Shown: positions 17,352 to 24,096 of the stretch, in pieces
How the letters are laid out: each line of letters begins with the position of its first letter
How positions within the stretch are numbered: position 1 is the stretch's first letter
Assembly: GCA_944384215.1 (NCBI GenBank)
Contig: CALWSN010000157.1
Coordinates: 1 to 33,243, forward strand
Origin: an uncultured Clostridia bacterium
GTDB lineage: Bacteria > Bacillota > Clostridia > Lachnospirales > CAG-274
DNA length: 33,243 nucleotides
Direction: 5' to 3'
Position numbers and translations under genes: made by a program
Notes under the pieces: generated by a model
Databases searched by the model: none
Told to the model about the DNA's origin: nothing
Seen by the model: the letters and a program-made list of their open reading frames with translations, nothing else

Positions 17352-17557
17352 ATTAATTCTCCTCCTATTTTTATTATAATAAACTTTAATCTATTTCTAC
17401 ATTATAAACATATTTGCTAAAAAAAAAATGTACTTTCTTGCTTTAATAATGTAATATATTGTGCTTTATTTTTATATTGTTTTAATATAATATTATATAG
17501 TATTAAGGCTGTATTTATATTAGTTTATTACAAAAATATTAATATTTTATAGTTTAA
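17352..17557. other. Divergent ABC/araC intergenic region
   Basis: Very AT-rich with no ORF. Minus-strand TATAAT boxes lie at 17373-17378 and 17401-17406, but neither has a good -35, as expected of an activator-dependent promoter. A partly symmetric 25-base stretch at 17482-17506 (TTAATAT arm, TATTAA arm) is a weak candidate regulator site. AT-rich palindromes arise easily by chance. Confidence 0.35.
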
Positions 17558-17586
17558 TTGATAATTATTTCTTTGTATTGTATAAT
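17558..17586 (+). promoter_or_regulatory. Promoter of the AraC-type regulator
   Basis: TTGATA (17558-17563), 17-base spacer, TATAAT (17581-17586). Expected leader about 35 bases, ending in GTAGGTGATTTT before the ATG at 17628. Confidence 0.75.
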
Positions 17587-17627
17587 ATTATTAGCAAAAT
17601 ATATTTCCACAGATTGTAGGTGATTTT

Positions 17628-18455
17628 ATGCACATAACAGATATAGATTTTAAAGACTTTAACCCAAATATGCTATTTTGTGTTAAAGGAATTAGACAAA
17701 CTAAAGAATGTAGCCATAAGCATAACCATATGGAAGTTGCATATATTATGTCTGGTAAGGCTATTTTTAATATAAACGGTATTTCTTATGATGTAGAAGA
17801 AGGAGACATAGTTTTAATAAACCCAGAACAAGCTCATTATGGTATGCCTGTTTCGGTAGAAAAGCCTAGCTTAGAATTTTTTGTTGGTTTTTCTAACTTT
17901 AAGTTTAATAATATGATAGAAAACACTCTATTTTTAAATGAATACCCTATTATAAAAACTACACCTTCATCAAGAAAAAAGTTTTTAGACCTAATAGATG
18001 ATATAATGGAAGAAAACAGCTCAAACCAAACAGGTAAAGATTTTATGTTACAATCATATCTTACACAATTTATATTGTTATCTATTAGAGAAAAACAACA
18101 AGAAAATACTACATTTTCTGAAACTAAAAAATCTACTATTAGTAAAGAGATACAGTCCTATTTTCACGAGCATTTTGCTGAAAAAATATCTCTTGAACAA
18201 ATAGCAAAAAATTTATATTTAAGCCCTTTTTATATATCTAAAGTTTTTAAAGAAGAAATAGGAGAAACACCTATAAATTATCTTATAAAAATAAGGCTTG
18301 AAAATGCTAAAGATTTACTTTTAAACAAAAAAGATTTAAGCATAAAAGAAATATCTTCTATTGTTGGCTATGAAGATGCTTATCATTTTAGTAAGAGCTT
18401 TAAAAAATACTATGGTTTATCTCCTGCCGAATATAAAAAATTACATATATCATAA
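17628..18455 (+). CDS. AraC-family transcriptional regulator
   Basis: 275 residues. The N-terminal cupin-like sensor (about 1-130) shows HKHNHMEVAYIMSGKA, then GISYDVEEGDIVLINPEQAHYG, usual for sugar- or small-molecule-sensing members. The C-terminal double helix-turn-helix (about 175-272) includes SLEQIAKNLYLSPFYISKVFKEEIG, then DLSIKEISSIVGYEDAYHFSKSFKKYYGLSPAEYKK, the AraC signature. GTAGGTGATTTT precedes the ATG. Divergent from the ABC exporter pair, the usual place for a local regulator, so it may activate them; the ligand is unknown. Confidence 0.93.
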   Translation: MHITDIDFKDFNPNMLFCVKGIRQTKECSHKHNHMEVAYIMSGKAIFNINGISYDVEEGDIVLINPEQAHYGMPVSVEKPSLEFFVGFSNFKFNNMIENTLFLNEYPIIKTTPSSRKKFLDLIDDIMEENSSNQTGKDFMLQSYLTQFILLSIREKQQENTTFSETKKSTISKEIQSYFHEHFAEKISLEQIAKNLYLSPFYISKVFKEEIGETPINYLIKIRLENAKDLLLNKKDLSIKEISSIVGYEDAYHFSKSFKKYYGLSPAEYKKLHIS

Positions 18456-18578
18456 AATATTTATCAACCAATTTTTTACAATAACCAATTTTTTGAATAC
18501 TTTGTATTAAAAAACAGGTATTCCTAAATATTTTAAAACAAAATCATTTATAAACATACCTTAATTGTAATAAATAAA

Positions 18579-18615
18579 AAATATCCACAATAATTAAAAA
18601 ATATTGTAGATATTT
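18579..18615 (+). repeat. 37-base repeat, copy 1
   Basis: Reads AAATATCCACAATAATTAAA and continues to GTAGATATTT. It is itself an inverted repeat, with one stem mismatch (A where copy 2 has G). Identical to 18848-18884 apart from that base. Confidence 0.9.
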
Positions 18616-18652
18616 CAGACTGTAGATAAAATATTATTAAGGCAACTTTTTT

Positions 18653-18688
18653 AATTTTTATATACTATGTATATAGGATATAAAAATT
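18653..18688. repeat. Inverted repeat, 11-base arms
   Basis: AATTTTTATAT (18653-18663) pairs with ATATAAAAATT (18678-18688) around a 14-base loop. AT-only stem, so weak by itself, but it is part of the chain that follows. Confidence 0.6.
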
Positions 18689-18693
18689 TTAGT

Positions 18694-18722
18694 CACAAGA
18701 CGGGGCTTTGCCTCGGATTGTG
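18694..18722. repeat. GC-rich hairpin
   Basis: CACAA/TTGTG outer pairs, a 2-base internal mismatch, then a CGGGGC/GCCTCG stem including one G-T pair with a TTT loop. Among the few GC-rich non-coding stretches in the window. Confidence 0.65.
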
Positions 18723-18723
18723 T

Positions 18724-18776
18724 AAAAAGCTAGATTTCTAGGGGCTTTAGCCCTTATACGCAGAAATCAGCTTTTT
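18724..18776. terminator. Nested hairpin with T tract, probable bidirectional terminator
   Basis: Outer arms AAAAAGCT / AGCTTTTT and GATTTCT / AGAAATC (one bulged A) enclose a second hairpin GGGCT / AGCCC with a TT loop. It ends in a long T run on the plus strand and an A run on the left arm, so it could stop transcripts from either side. Confidence 0.7.
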
Positions 18777-18791
18777 TTCTTTAGAATATCT

Positions 18792-18818
18792 CAAAAAAAT
18801 AAACTTGTTATTTTTTTG
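18792..18818. repeat. Perfect 11-base inverted repeat
   Basis: CAAAAAAATAA (18792-18802) and its exact complement (18808-18818) with a 5-base loop. Confidence 0.7.
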
Positions 18819-18820
18819 AA

Positions 18821-18847
18821 GAGGTTGAAGACTTTGTCTTCAACCTC
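18821..18847. repeat. Perfect 12-base hairpin with TTT loop
   Basis: GAGGTTGAAGAC (18821-18832), TTT, then its exact complement (18836-18847). Its apex AGACTTTGTCT is the same as in the hairpin at 26112-26136. No T tract follows on either strand, so a simple terminator role is doubtful. Confidence 0.8.
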
Positions 18848-18884
18848 AAATATCCACAATAATTAAAAAATATTGTGGATATTT
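18848..18884 (+). repeat. 37-base repeat, copy 2
   Basis: Same sequence as 18579-18615 with one difference, here giving a perfect ATATCCACAAT / ATTGTGGATAT stem. On the plus strand a short T run follows. It ends 7 bases before the mazF stop codon, so it may also end the mazF transcript. Confidence 0.9.
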
Positions 18885-18891
18885 TTATGGC

Positions 18892-19239
18892 TTATGTATT
18901 AAGTCCCAAGCTAATTAATAATGCCTTGTCTACCTTACTCATTATAGTATCATCTAAATGACCTATTTTTTCTTTCATTCTTTTTTTATCAATAGTTCTT
19001 ACTTGTTCAAGCAAAACAACCGAATCTTTTATTAACGGATATTTATTACAATCTATTTCTATATGTGTTGGTAGCTTAGCTTTATTTATTTGAGATGTTA
19101 TGGCTGCACAAATAATGGTAGGGCTATATCTATTGCCTATATCATTTTGCACAACCAAAATAGGTCTAACGCCTCCCTGTTCGGAGCCTACAACAGGGCT
19201 TAAATCTGCATAGAAAATATCCCCTCTTTTCACAATCAT
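18892..19239 (-). CDS. mazF: MazF/EndoA-type mRNA interferase toxin
   Basis: Sequence-specific endoribonuclease of the MazF/PemK family that cuts mRNA at short motifs. 115 residues, very close to Bacillus EndoA as I recall it: [26 protein letters not shown] at the start (its conserved Arg and Ser/Thr residues form the active site), [31 protein letters not shown], and [13 protein letters not shown]. The ribosome site is GGAGTG, 8-10 bases upstream. The usual upstream partner mazE is missing: between alr and mazF there are only 148 bases and one 16-codon ORF. Toxin residues look intact, so its control must come from elsewhere, or it is expressed weakly. Confidence 0.95.
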   Translation of the reverse strand: MIVKRGDIFYADLSPVVGSEQGGVRPILVVQNDIGNRYSPTIICAAITSQINKAKLPTHIEIDCNKYPLIKDSVVLLEQVRTIDKKRMKEKIGHLDDTIMSKVDKALLISLGLNT

Positions 19240-19286
19240 TTTTTTTCACACTCCGCATCAGTTTCAATCTGTATATATATATTCAT
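19236..19286 (-). CDS. 16-codon ORF overlapping the mazF start
   Basis: ATG at 19286 has an excellent ribosome site (GTAGGTGATATT) and encodes [16 protein letters not shown], stopping at TGA (19238-19236), which overlaps the mazF ATG as ATGA. Such overlap usually couples translation. It lies where mazE is normally found but is far too short to be an antitoxin with a DNA-binding domain. It may be a leader peptide or a remnant; expression is unproven. Confidence 0.5.
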   Translation of the reverse strand: MNIYIQIETDAECEKK

Positions 19287-19347
19287 AATATCACCTACTA
19301 ACTAATTTGTTACTGTTATTATGAACATATTTAAAAATATTTATACT

Positions 19348-19364
19348 TAATGTTACTAACATTA
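19348..19364. promoter_or_regulatory. 17-base perfect palindrome upstream of mazF
   Basis: TAATGTTACTAACATTA, symmetric about the central base, in the alr-mazF gap. It looks like an operator half-site pair rather than a terminator, because the loop would be too tight and no T tract follows on the minus strand. No good -35/-10 pair is visible next to it. Confidence 0.4.
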
Positions 19365-19387
19365 TTTTTTGCGAGTGTATTTTGTAT

Positions 19388-20527
19388 TTATTTTTTCATC
19401 TTTAAAAACTCACTATTTTTTATATAAACACGAGGTACTCTTTTACCTATATTACATACAACTTCATAATTTATCGTATTTTGAAGACTAGCTAGTTCTT
19501 CTGCTGTTATGCCATCACCCATAAGAGTAACTATATCTCCTTCTTGTACATTAGGTATATGAGTTACATCTATCATAAACTGGTCCATACAAATATTGCC
19601 TACAACATTTGCATAATAACCATTTACAAAAACTCTTGCTTTATTACTTAATATTCTTGCATAACCATCTGCATAGCCTACTGGTATTGTAGCTATTTTA
19701 GTTTTTTTATTAGTGAAATATGTACGACAATAACTAACACTAACATTAGGCTCTATTTCTTTTACATAGCTTATATGAGTTTTTAGGCTCATAGCTGGCT
19801 TTAAATCTATATTTTTTAAAACTTGGCTTGATGGATACATACCATATAAAATAATGCCAGCTCTAACCATATCTAATCTATATTCTTTTAAATCTAATAT
19901 AGCTCCACTATTAGATATATGCTTTATAAGGTTATTAACCCCTTTTTCTTCTAGTTTATTTATAACCCACATATATTTTTCAAACTGTTCTTTTGTAAAT
20001 GTCTTATCTTCCATATCTGCTGTTGCAAAATGAGTAAATATACCTGTTATATTTATATAAGGTAAGTTTTTTATAGATAATATTTCTTGTATGGTTTCTT
20101 GTGTTGGCAAAAAACCAAGCCTAGACATACCTGTATCTATTTTTATATGTATATCTACACTTTTTTTTATTTTTGATGCTTCATCTGATAGTTTTTTTGC
20201 CATATCATAAGAAAAAACTGTTTGTGTAATATTATATTTTATAACCTGTAAAAGCTTATGCTCTATTGTATGACCTAAAATTAATATAGGTTCAAATATA
20301 TTATTTTTTCTAAGCTCTATCGCTTCATCTATTATAGCTACTCCTAGCCAATTAGCTCCATTATAAAGAGCCGTTTTTGCTACCTCAACTGCTCCGTGTC
20401 CATAAGCATCTGCTTTTACAACTGCCATTATACTTGTGTTTTTATCAATAGCTTTTCTAATATTAGCCATATTATAAGCTATATTATCTAAGTTTATTTC
20501 TGCTATTACTCTTTCATAATCTATCAT
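19388..20527 (-). CDS. alr: Alanine racemase
   Basis: PLP enzyme that makes D-alanine for peptidoglycan. 379 residues. PLP Lys38 lies in VVKADAYGHG, then IDTGMSRLGF, HFATAD, and the second active-site region SYCRTYFT..TIPVGYADGYAR with the catalytic Tyr candidate in SYCRTY (SYGRTY in many relatives). NICMDQFMIDVT near the C-terminal domain is typical. AAGGTGATAATAT precedes the ATG. It follows the lipoprotein gene by 38 bases and precedes mazF, the Bacillus-type order ydcC-alr-(mazE)-mazF. Confidence 0.97.
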   Translation of the reverse strand: MIDYERVIAEINLDNIAYNMANIRKAIDKNTSIMAVVKADAYGHGAVEVAKTALYNGANWLGVAIIDEAIELRKNNIFEPILILGHTIEHKLLQVIKYNITQTVFSYDMAKKLSDEASKIKKSVDIHIKIDTGMSRLGFLPTQETIQEILSIKNLPYINITGIFTHFATADMEDKTFTKEQFEKYMWVINKLEEKGVNNLIKHISNSGAILDLKEYRLDMVRAGIILYGMYPSSQVLKNIDLKPAMSLKTHISYVKEIEPNVSVSYCRTYFTNKKTKIATIPVGYADGYARILSNKARVFVNGYYANVVGNICMDQFMIDVTHIPNVQEGDIVTLMGDGITAEELASLQNTINYEVVCNIGKRVPRVYIKNSEFLKMKK

Positions 20528-20565
20528 ATATTATCACCTTCTAAAGTCTATAATAATATATAATA

Positions 20566-21216
20566 CTAATTTTTTTGTGGGTTTGCAATATTTTCTATAT
20601 TAAATTTACTGTCTTCTATTTTAGGGTTATAAACAAAATTATCATAGCTAACCAAAACTCTCTCTTTTCCATCTACATCATATATAACTAATTTTTCTGG
20701 TTGTTTTGTTTCATTGTTTATCCAAAGTTTTTCACTATCAAAATATTTATTGCCACCAGGTATTTTAGCCTCTAAAACAGAATATATACTTTCGTCTATA
20801 TTAGCTGTTTCTAAAGCTACATCTTTACTTTTTAAATGATTTTCTAAAAATGTAAAAAGACATATTTCTTTTCTAGCCATTTTGTCTTTATCTCCAACAG
20901 ATACCTTACTATCTAAATTAGGGTTATATTGCCAAAGCATATTACCATCATAAAGTATTACATTACCTTTTACATTATCAGGAGCTGTTGTTTCTATGTA
21001 ATATCTGCCATCATTTTTAGCTTGTTGGCTTATTGTATATGTATTTTCTCCTTTATTAGAATAAAAAGTTACCTCTGCATTACAAGAATAAGATTGCATA
21101 TTAACAAACTTATCTTGTATGTCTACATAATCATCTGTATTATTGTTATTACCTTTTGAACAGCCTACTAATGCAAAAGTAAGCATAATAAAAAAAGATT
21201 TTTTTAGTAATTTCAT
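20566..21216 (-). CDS. LolA-like lipoprotein (YdcC/GerS-like)
   Basis: 216 residues beginning with a lipoprotein signal MKLLKKSFFIMLTFALVGC, where Cys19 would be acylated (lipobox LVGC). The rest is a LolA/outer-membrane lipoprotein-sorting fold: YSCNAEVTFYSNKG, YYIETTAPDNVKGNVILYDGNMLWQYNP, and the terminal EKLVIYDVDGKERVLVSYDNF. In spore-formers members at this locus (YdcC in Bacillus, GerS in Clostridioides difficile) affect sporulation or germination. That role here is inferred from position beside alr, not shown. AAGGAGAATAAT precedes the ATG. Confidence 0.85.
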   Translation of the reverse strand: MKLLKKSFFIMLTFALVGCSKGNNNNTDDYVDIQDKFVNMQSYSCNAEVTFYSNKGENTYTISQQAKNDGRYYIETTAPDNVKGNVILYDGNMLWQYNPNLDSKVSVGDKDKMARKEICLFTFLENHLKSKDVALETANIDESIYSVLEAKIPGGNKYFDSEKLWINNETKQPEKLVIYDVDGKERVLVSYDNFVYNPKIEDSKFNIENIANPQKN

Positions 21217-21291
21217 ATTATTCTCCTTATATATTTTTATATAAATATACTAAAAAAATCTTATTGTATGCTTATTATTTTTTATAAAAAT

Positions 21292-22584
21292 TTATATACC
21301 TAAATTTATTCCTTTTTTATACATTTCATCTATTGCAAGTATTATACCAACTTTACTATGAAACCAAGTAAGTCCACCTTGCATATAAACAGTATAAGGA
21401 GGTTTTATAGGTGCATCTGCACTAAGCTCAATAGAAGAACCTTGAACAAAAGCACCAGCCGCCATTATAACAGGGCAGTCATAGCCAGGCATATCCCAAG
21501 GCTCAGGCACAACAAAGCTATCAACAGGAGCTCCTTTTTGTATACCTTGGCAAAAAGCTATTACTTTATCTGCATCTTTCATTTGTATAGCTTGTACTAT
21601 ATCACTACGTTTATCTAAAGGTTTAGGCTCTACATCATAACCTAAGTTTTCAAATATTTTAGCACAAAATACTGCACCTTTTAAGCTAGACGCTACAACT
21701 GTTGGTGCTAAAAATAACCCTTGTATTAAAGCACCGCTTATACCTAAAGAAGGCCCTACCTCTTTACCAAGGCCTGGAGCAGTTAATCTATAAGCACAGT
21801 TGTCTACATATTCTTTTTTGCCTACTATGTATCCACCAACAGGTGCAAGACCACCACCAGGATTTTTTATTAAAGACCCAACCGCCAAATCTGCTCCTAC
21901 CTCTGTTGGCTCTATAATGTCTACAAATTCACCATAGCAGTTATCAACCATACATATAATATCTTGTCTTACACTTTTTACTATTTTTATTATTTTTTTA
22001 ATTTCTTCTAATGTAAGACTAGGACGGTAGCTATAACCTTTAGAACGTTGTATAGTAACCATTTTGGTTTTATCTGTTATATTTTTAGCTATATTTTCAA
22101 AATCTACTGTGCCGTCTTCTAATAAATCTAACTGTCTATAAGACACACCGTGTTCTTTTAAAGAGCCTTTTTCTTCTCTAGCGTGTCCTATTACACCTTC
22201 TAATGTGTCGTAAGGCTTGCCCACTGGTGAAAAAAGCTCATCTCCATATCTTAAATTGCCAAATAGTGCAACTGTTAAAGCGTGTGTACCTGATATTATT
22301 TGAGGTCTTACTAAAGCACTTTCTGCATTAAATACATCTTTATATATTTCTTCTAAAGTATCTCGTCCTAAATCGTCATATCCATAGCCTGTTGTCATAC
22401 CAAAATGACAATCACTAAGTTTATTTTTTTGCATAGCTTGTAATACTTTATATTGGTTTATTTCTGCATTTTTATCTATACTATCAAATATTTCTTTAAC
22501 ACTTTCTTCTGCATTTTTACAAAATGCTAAAACTTTTTCATCTACATTAAATTTTTCTTTTATATAGTTATATGCTATATCCAT
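21292..22584 (-). CDS. PLP-dependent Met gamma-lyase-like family protein (YnbB, 'aluminium resistance')
   Basis: Fold-type I PLP enzyme related to cystathionine beta-lyase and methionine gamma-lyase; substrate not established. 430 residues from MDIAYNYI. Seen are HFGMTTGYGYDDLGRDTLE (59-77), RPQIISGTHA with the aminotransferase-like SGTHA loop, VDNCYGEF with cofactor-ring Asp214, and PLP Lys240 in GSLIKNPGGG. The start at 22584 has AAAGGAGAAGAA and overlaps the miaA 3' end by 17 bases; the longer reading from 22653 is an artefact of open frame. Linked to miaA as in Bacillus, but with no hfq between them. The aluminium link is historical and weak. Confidence 0.9.
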   Translation of the reverse strand: MDIAYNYIKEKFNVDEKVLAFCKNAEESVKEIFDSIDKNAEINQYKVLQAMQKNKLSDCHFGMTTGYGYDDLGRDTLEEIYKDVFNAESALVRPQIISGTHALTVALFGNLRYGDELFSPVGKPYDTLEGVIGHAREEKGSLKEHGVSYRQLDLLEDGTVDFENIAKNITDKTKMVTIQRSKGYSYRPSLTLEEIKKIIKIVKSVRQDIICMVDNCYGEFVDIIEPTEVGADLAVGSLIKNPGGGLAPVGGYIVGKKEYVDNCAYRLTAPGLGKEVGPSLGISGALIQGLFLAPTVVASSLKGAVFCAKIFENLGYDVEPKPLDKRSDIVQAIQMKDADKVIAFCQGIQKGAPVDSFVVPEPWDMPGYDCPVIMAAGAFVQGSSIELSADAPIKPPYTVYMQGGLTWFHSKVGIILAIDEMYKKGINLGI

Positions 22585-23527
22585 TTTCTTCTCCTTTGTT
22601 TTTAAATATATCTTGCATATATGCCGATAGGCTTTCTTCATTATCAAAATCACTAGTATCTAACCATATAGCATCTTCTGCTTGATGTTTAAACCAAGTA
22701 AGTTGCCTTTTAGCAAAATGCCTTGTATCTCTTTTTATTATTTCTATTGCATAGTCTAGGCTATATTCTCCTTCTAAATATTTTACTATTTCTTTGTATC
22801 CAAGCCCTTGCATAGATACAAGCTCTTTTTTATAACCTTTATCTAACAAGCTTTTAACCTCTTCTACAAGCCCTTCTTTTATCATTATATCTACTCTTAA
22901 GTTTATTCTATCATACAATTTTTCTCTGTTCATATTTAATACAAAAAATGTAGTATCATATGCTTTTTCTCGTTGTTTTTCTTTTTCGTTATGTGTAGAT
23001 ATTTTTTCTCCTGTTAGTTTATAATATTCTAAAGCTCTTATAACTTTTTTTACATTGTTTTTATGTATAGCCTCTGCCGATTTTTCATCTATTTGCTTTA
23101 GCATATTATGTAAAAAATCGTTACCTTTATTTATTGCTAATTGTTCTAGTTCTTTTCTATAAGTATCATCTTTTTTTGTTTCTGTAAAATCGTTATTGTA
23201 TATAACAGAATTTATATAAAACCCTGTACCACCTACTAATATAGGCACTTTACCTTTTTTATATATTTCTTCTATATACTGTGTAGCCTTTTCTTTAAAT
23301 ATGGCAATAGAAAAATCTTCATCTGGGTAAAAATCGTCTATAAGATAATGTTTTATCCCTTGTTTTTCTTCTTCTTTTATTTTTGCCGTACCTATATCCA
23401 TATATTTATACACTTGCATACTATCTGCCGATATTATTTCACCATTTATCTTTTTAGCCAATAAAACAGATGATGCTGTTTTTCCACAAGCCGTAGGCCC
23501 TGCAATAATTATAAGTGGTTTTTTCAT
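22568..23527 (-). CDS. miaA: tRNA dimethylallyltransferase
   Basis: Adds a dimethylallyl group to A37 of tRNAs reading UNN codons. 319 residues. P-loop GPTACGKT at 10-17, SADSMQVYKYMDIGTAK, the LVGGTGFYINS loop, RALEYYKLTGEKIS, and QGLGYKEIVKYL..RRFAK-type region (TRHFAKRQLTWF) are all present. AGAGGGATAGT precedes the ATG. Its 3' end overlaps the ynbB start, so the pair is translationally coupled. It lies 82 bases downstream of rpmB, beyond that gene's terminator; see the possible promoter at 23549-23575. Confidence 0.97.
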   Translation of the reverse strand: MKKPLIIIAGPTACGKTASSVLLAKKINGEIISADSMQVYKYMDIGTAKIKEEEKQGIKHYLIDDFYPDEDFSIAIFKEKATQYIEEIYKKGKVPILVGGTGFYINSVIYNNDFTETKKDDTYRKELEQLAINKGNDFLHNMLKQIDEKSAEAIHKNNVKKVIRALEYYKLTGEKISTHNEKEKQREKAYDTTFFVLNMNREKLYDRINLRVDIMIKEGLVEEVKSLLDKGYKKELVSMQGLGYKEIVKYLEGEYSLDYAIEIIKRDTRHFAKRQLTWFKHQAEDAIWLDTSDFDNEESLSAYMQDIFKNKGEENGYSI

Positions 23528-23548
23528 ACTATCCCTCTTTTATATATT

Positions 23549-23575
23549 TTTATAAGTGAAAAGGCTTTTTGTCAA
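23549..23575 (-). promoter_or_regulatory. Possible miaA promoter embedded in the rpmB terminator
   Basis: Minus strand TTGACA (23570-23575), 15-base spacer, TATAAA (23549-23554). The -35 is exact but the spacer is short. A 17-base spacing gives only TAAAAA. Confidence 0.35.
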
Positions 23576-23601
23576 CAGTAAAAACAATTAACAAAAAGCC
23601 T
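23558..23601 (-). terminator. Terminator of rpmB
   Basis: Perfect 11-base arms AGGCTTTTTGT / ACAAAAAGCCT (23562-23572 and 23591-23601) with an 18-base loop; TTTT follows on the minus strand. Confidence 0.85.
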
Positions 23602-23609
23602 AAAAAATA

Positions 23610-23810
23610 TTATATCGCACGAGTAACTTTGTTAGAACGTAAACATCTTGTACAAATATTGATAGATTTTACAGTTCCATTTTCAATTATTTTAATTTTC
23701 TTAACATTAGGTTTCCAAGTTCTGTTAGCACGACGAGAAACTTGGCTACGGTTAATGCTAATTCTATGACCAGTACGAACTGATTTTTCACAAATTTCAC
23801 ATTTAGCCAT
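23610..23810 (-). CDS. rpmB: 50S ribosomal protein L28
   Basis: 66-residue ribosomal protein. It carries two Cys pairs, CEIC at 4-7 and CTRC near 53-56, the zinc-binding form. The rest (GHRISINRSQVSRRANRTWKPNVKKI) is typical. AAGGAGGTGTAGTCA precedes the ATG and the gene has its own promoter at 23853-23881. Divergent from yloU, a widely conserved Firmicute arrangement. Confidence 0.97.
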   Translation of the reverse strand: MAKCEICEKSVRTGHRISINRSQVSRRANRTWKPNVKKIKIIENGTVKSINICTRCLRSNKVTRAI

Positions 23811-23852
23811 TGACTACACCTCCTTAAATAGGTTAAAAAATCATCGTTTAAA

Positions 23853-23881
23853 ATTATAACAGATTTTTTTCTAAAAATCAA
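23853..23881 (-). promoter_or_regulatory. rpmB promoter with extended -10
   Basis: Minus strand TTGATT (23876-23881), 17-base spacer ending in TGT, TATAAT (23853-23858). The TGnTATAAT form is an extended -10. Between this and the yloU promoter (23882-24036) I see only AT-rich sequence, including a 12-base inverted repeat of A and T (23945-23956 / 23975-23986). Confidence 0.8.
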
Positions 23882-24036
23882 CCTTTATATTAAAAATTTT
23901 TAGTATTTTTTATTATTACAATTAAGCTATCATTTAATATTTTATTTATAAAAATTATAAATGTTTTTAATTTTAATTTTTATAAATAAAAAATGCTTAT
24001 TTTAGTAACTAATTTTTCATAATCAAGTTTAAATAG

Positions 24037-24066
24037 TTGATAAATATATAATATTTGGTGTATAAT
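24037..24066 (+). promoter_or_regulatory. yloU-fakA promoter
   Basis: TTGATA (24037-24042), 18-base spacer, TATAAT (24061-24066). The leader is about 25 bases, ending in CTGGAGGTAAAACAT. Confidence 0.8.
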
Positions 24067-24096
24067 ATAATAAAAGTTTATCTGGAGGTAAAACAT

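Larger units (their letters stand above)
18456..18891. other. Gene-free convergent region rich in hairpins
   Basis: 436 bases between convergent araC and mazF with no ORF I can support. The left part has a 12-base direct repeat AACCAATTTTTT at 18466-18477 and 18483-18494. The right part holds five further inverted repeats between two 37-base repeats, listed separately. Some stems are GC-rich (18701-18716 and 18741-18753) against a strongly AT-rich background. Confidence 0.8.

Noticed and set aside
17482-17506. Partial palindrome as a defined AraC-regulator binding site
   Set aside because: The arms are only A and T apart from one G, symmetric stretches like this are common here, and AraC proteins usually bind direct repeats.
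2969-18577. Shared 18-base string CTTAATTGTAATAAATAA at 2969-2986 and 18560-18577
   Set aside because: It is almost pure A/T, and a match of this length is not very unlikely by chance in such AT-rich DNA; only one copy lies in a clear hairpin.
18579-18884. Two 37-base repeats as a CRISPR array
   Set aside because: Only two copies, 269 bases apart, each an AT-rich palindrome; the interval is filled with inverted repeats, not spacers, and no cas gene is near.
22585-22653. Longer start for the YnbB protein
   Set aside because: The extra residues overlap miaA coding sequence and lack a ribosome site; AAAGGAGAAGAA sits just before 22584.
24055-24096. N-terminal extension of the YloU protein from a GTG
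   Set aside because: It would include the -10 TATAAT of the gene's own promoter and lacks a ribosome site; GGAGGT fits the ATG at 24097.
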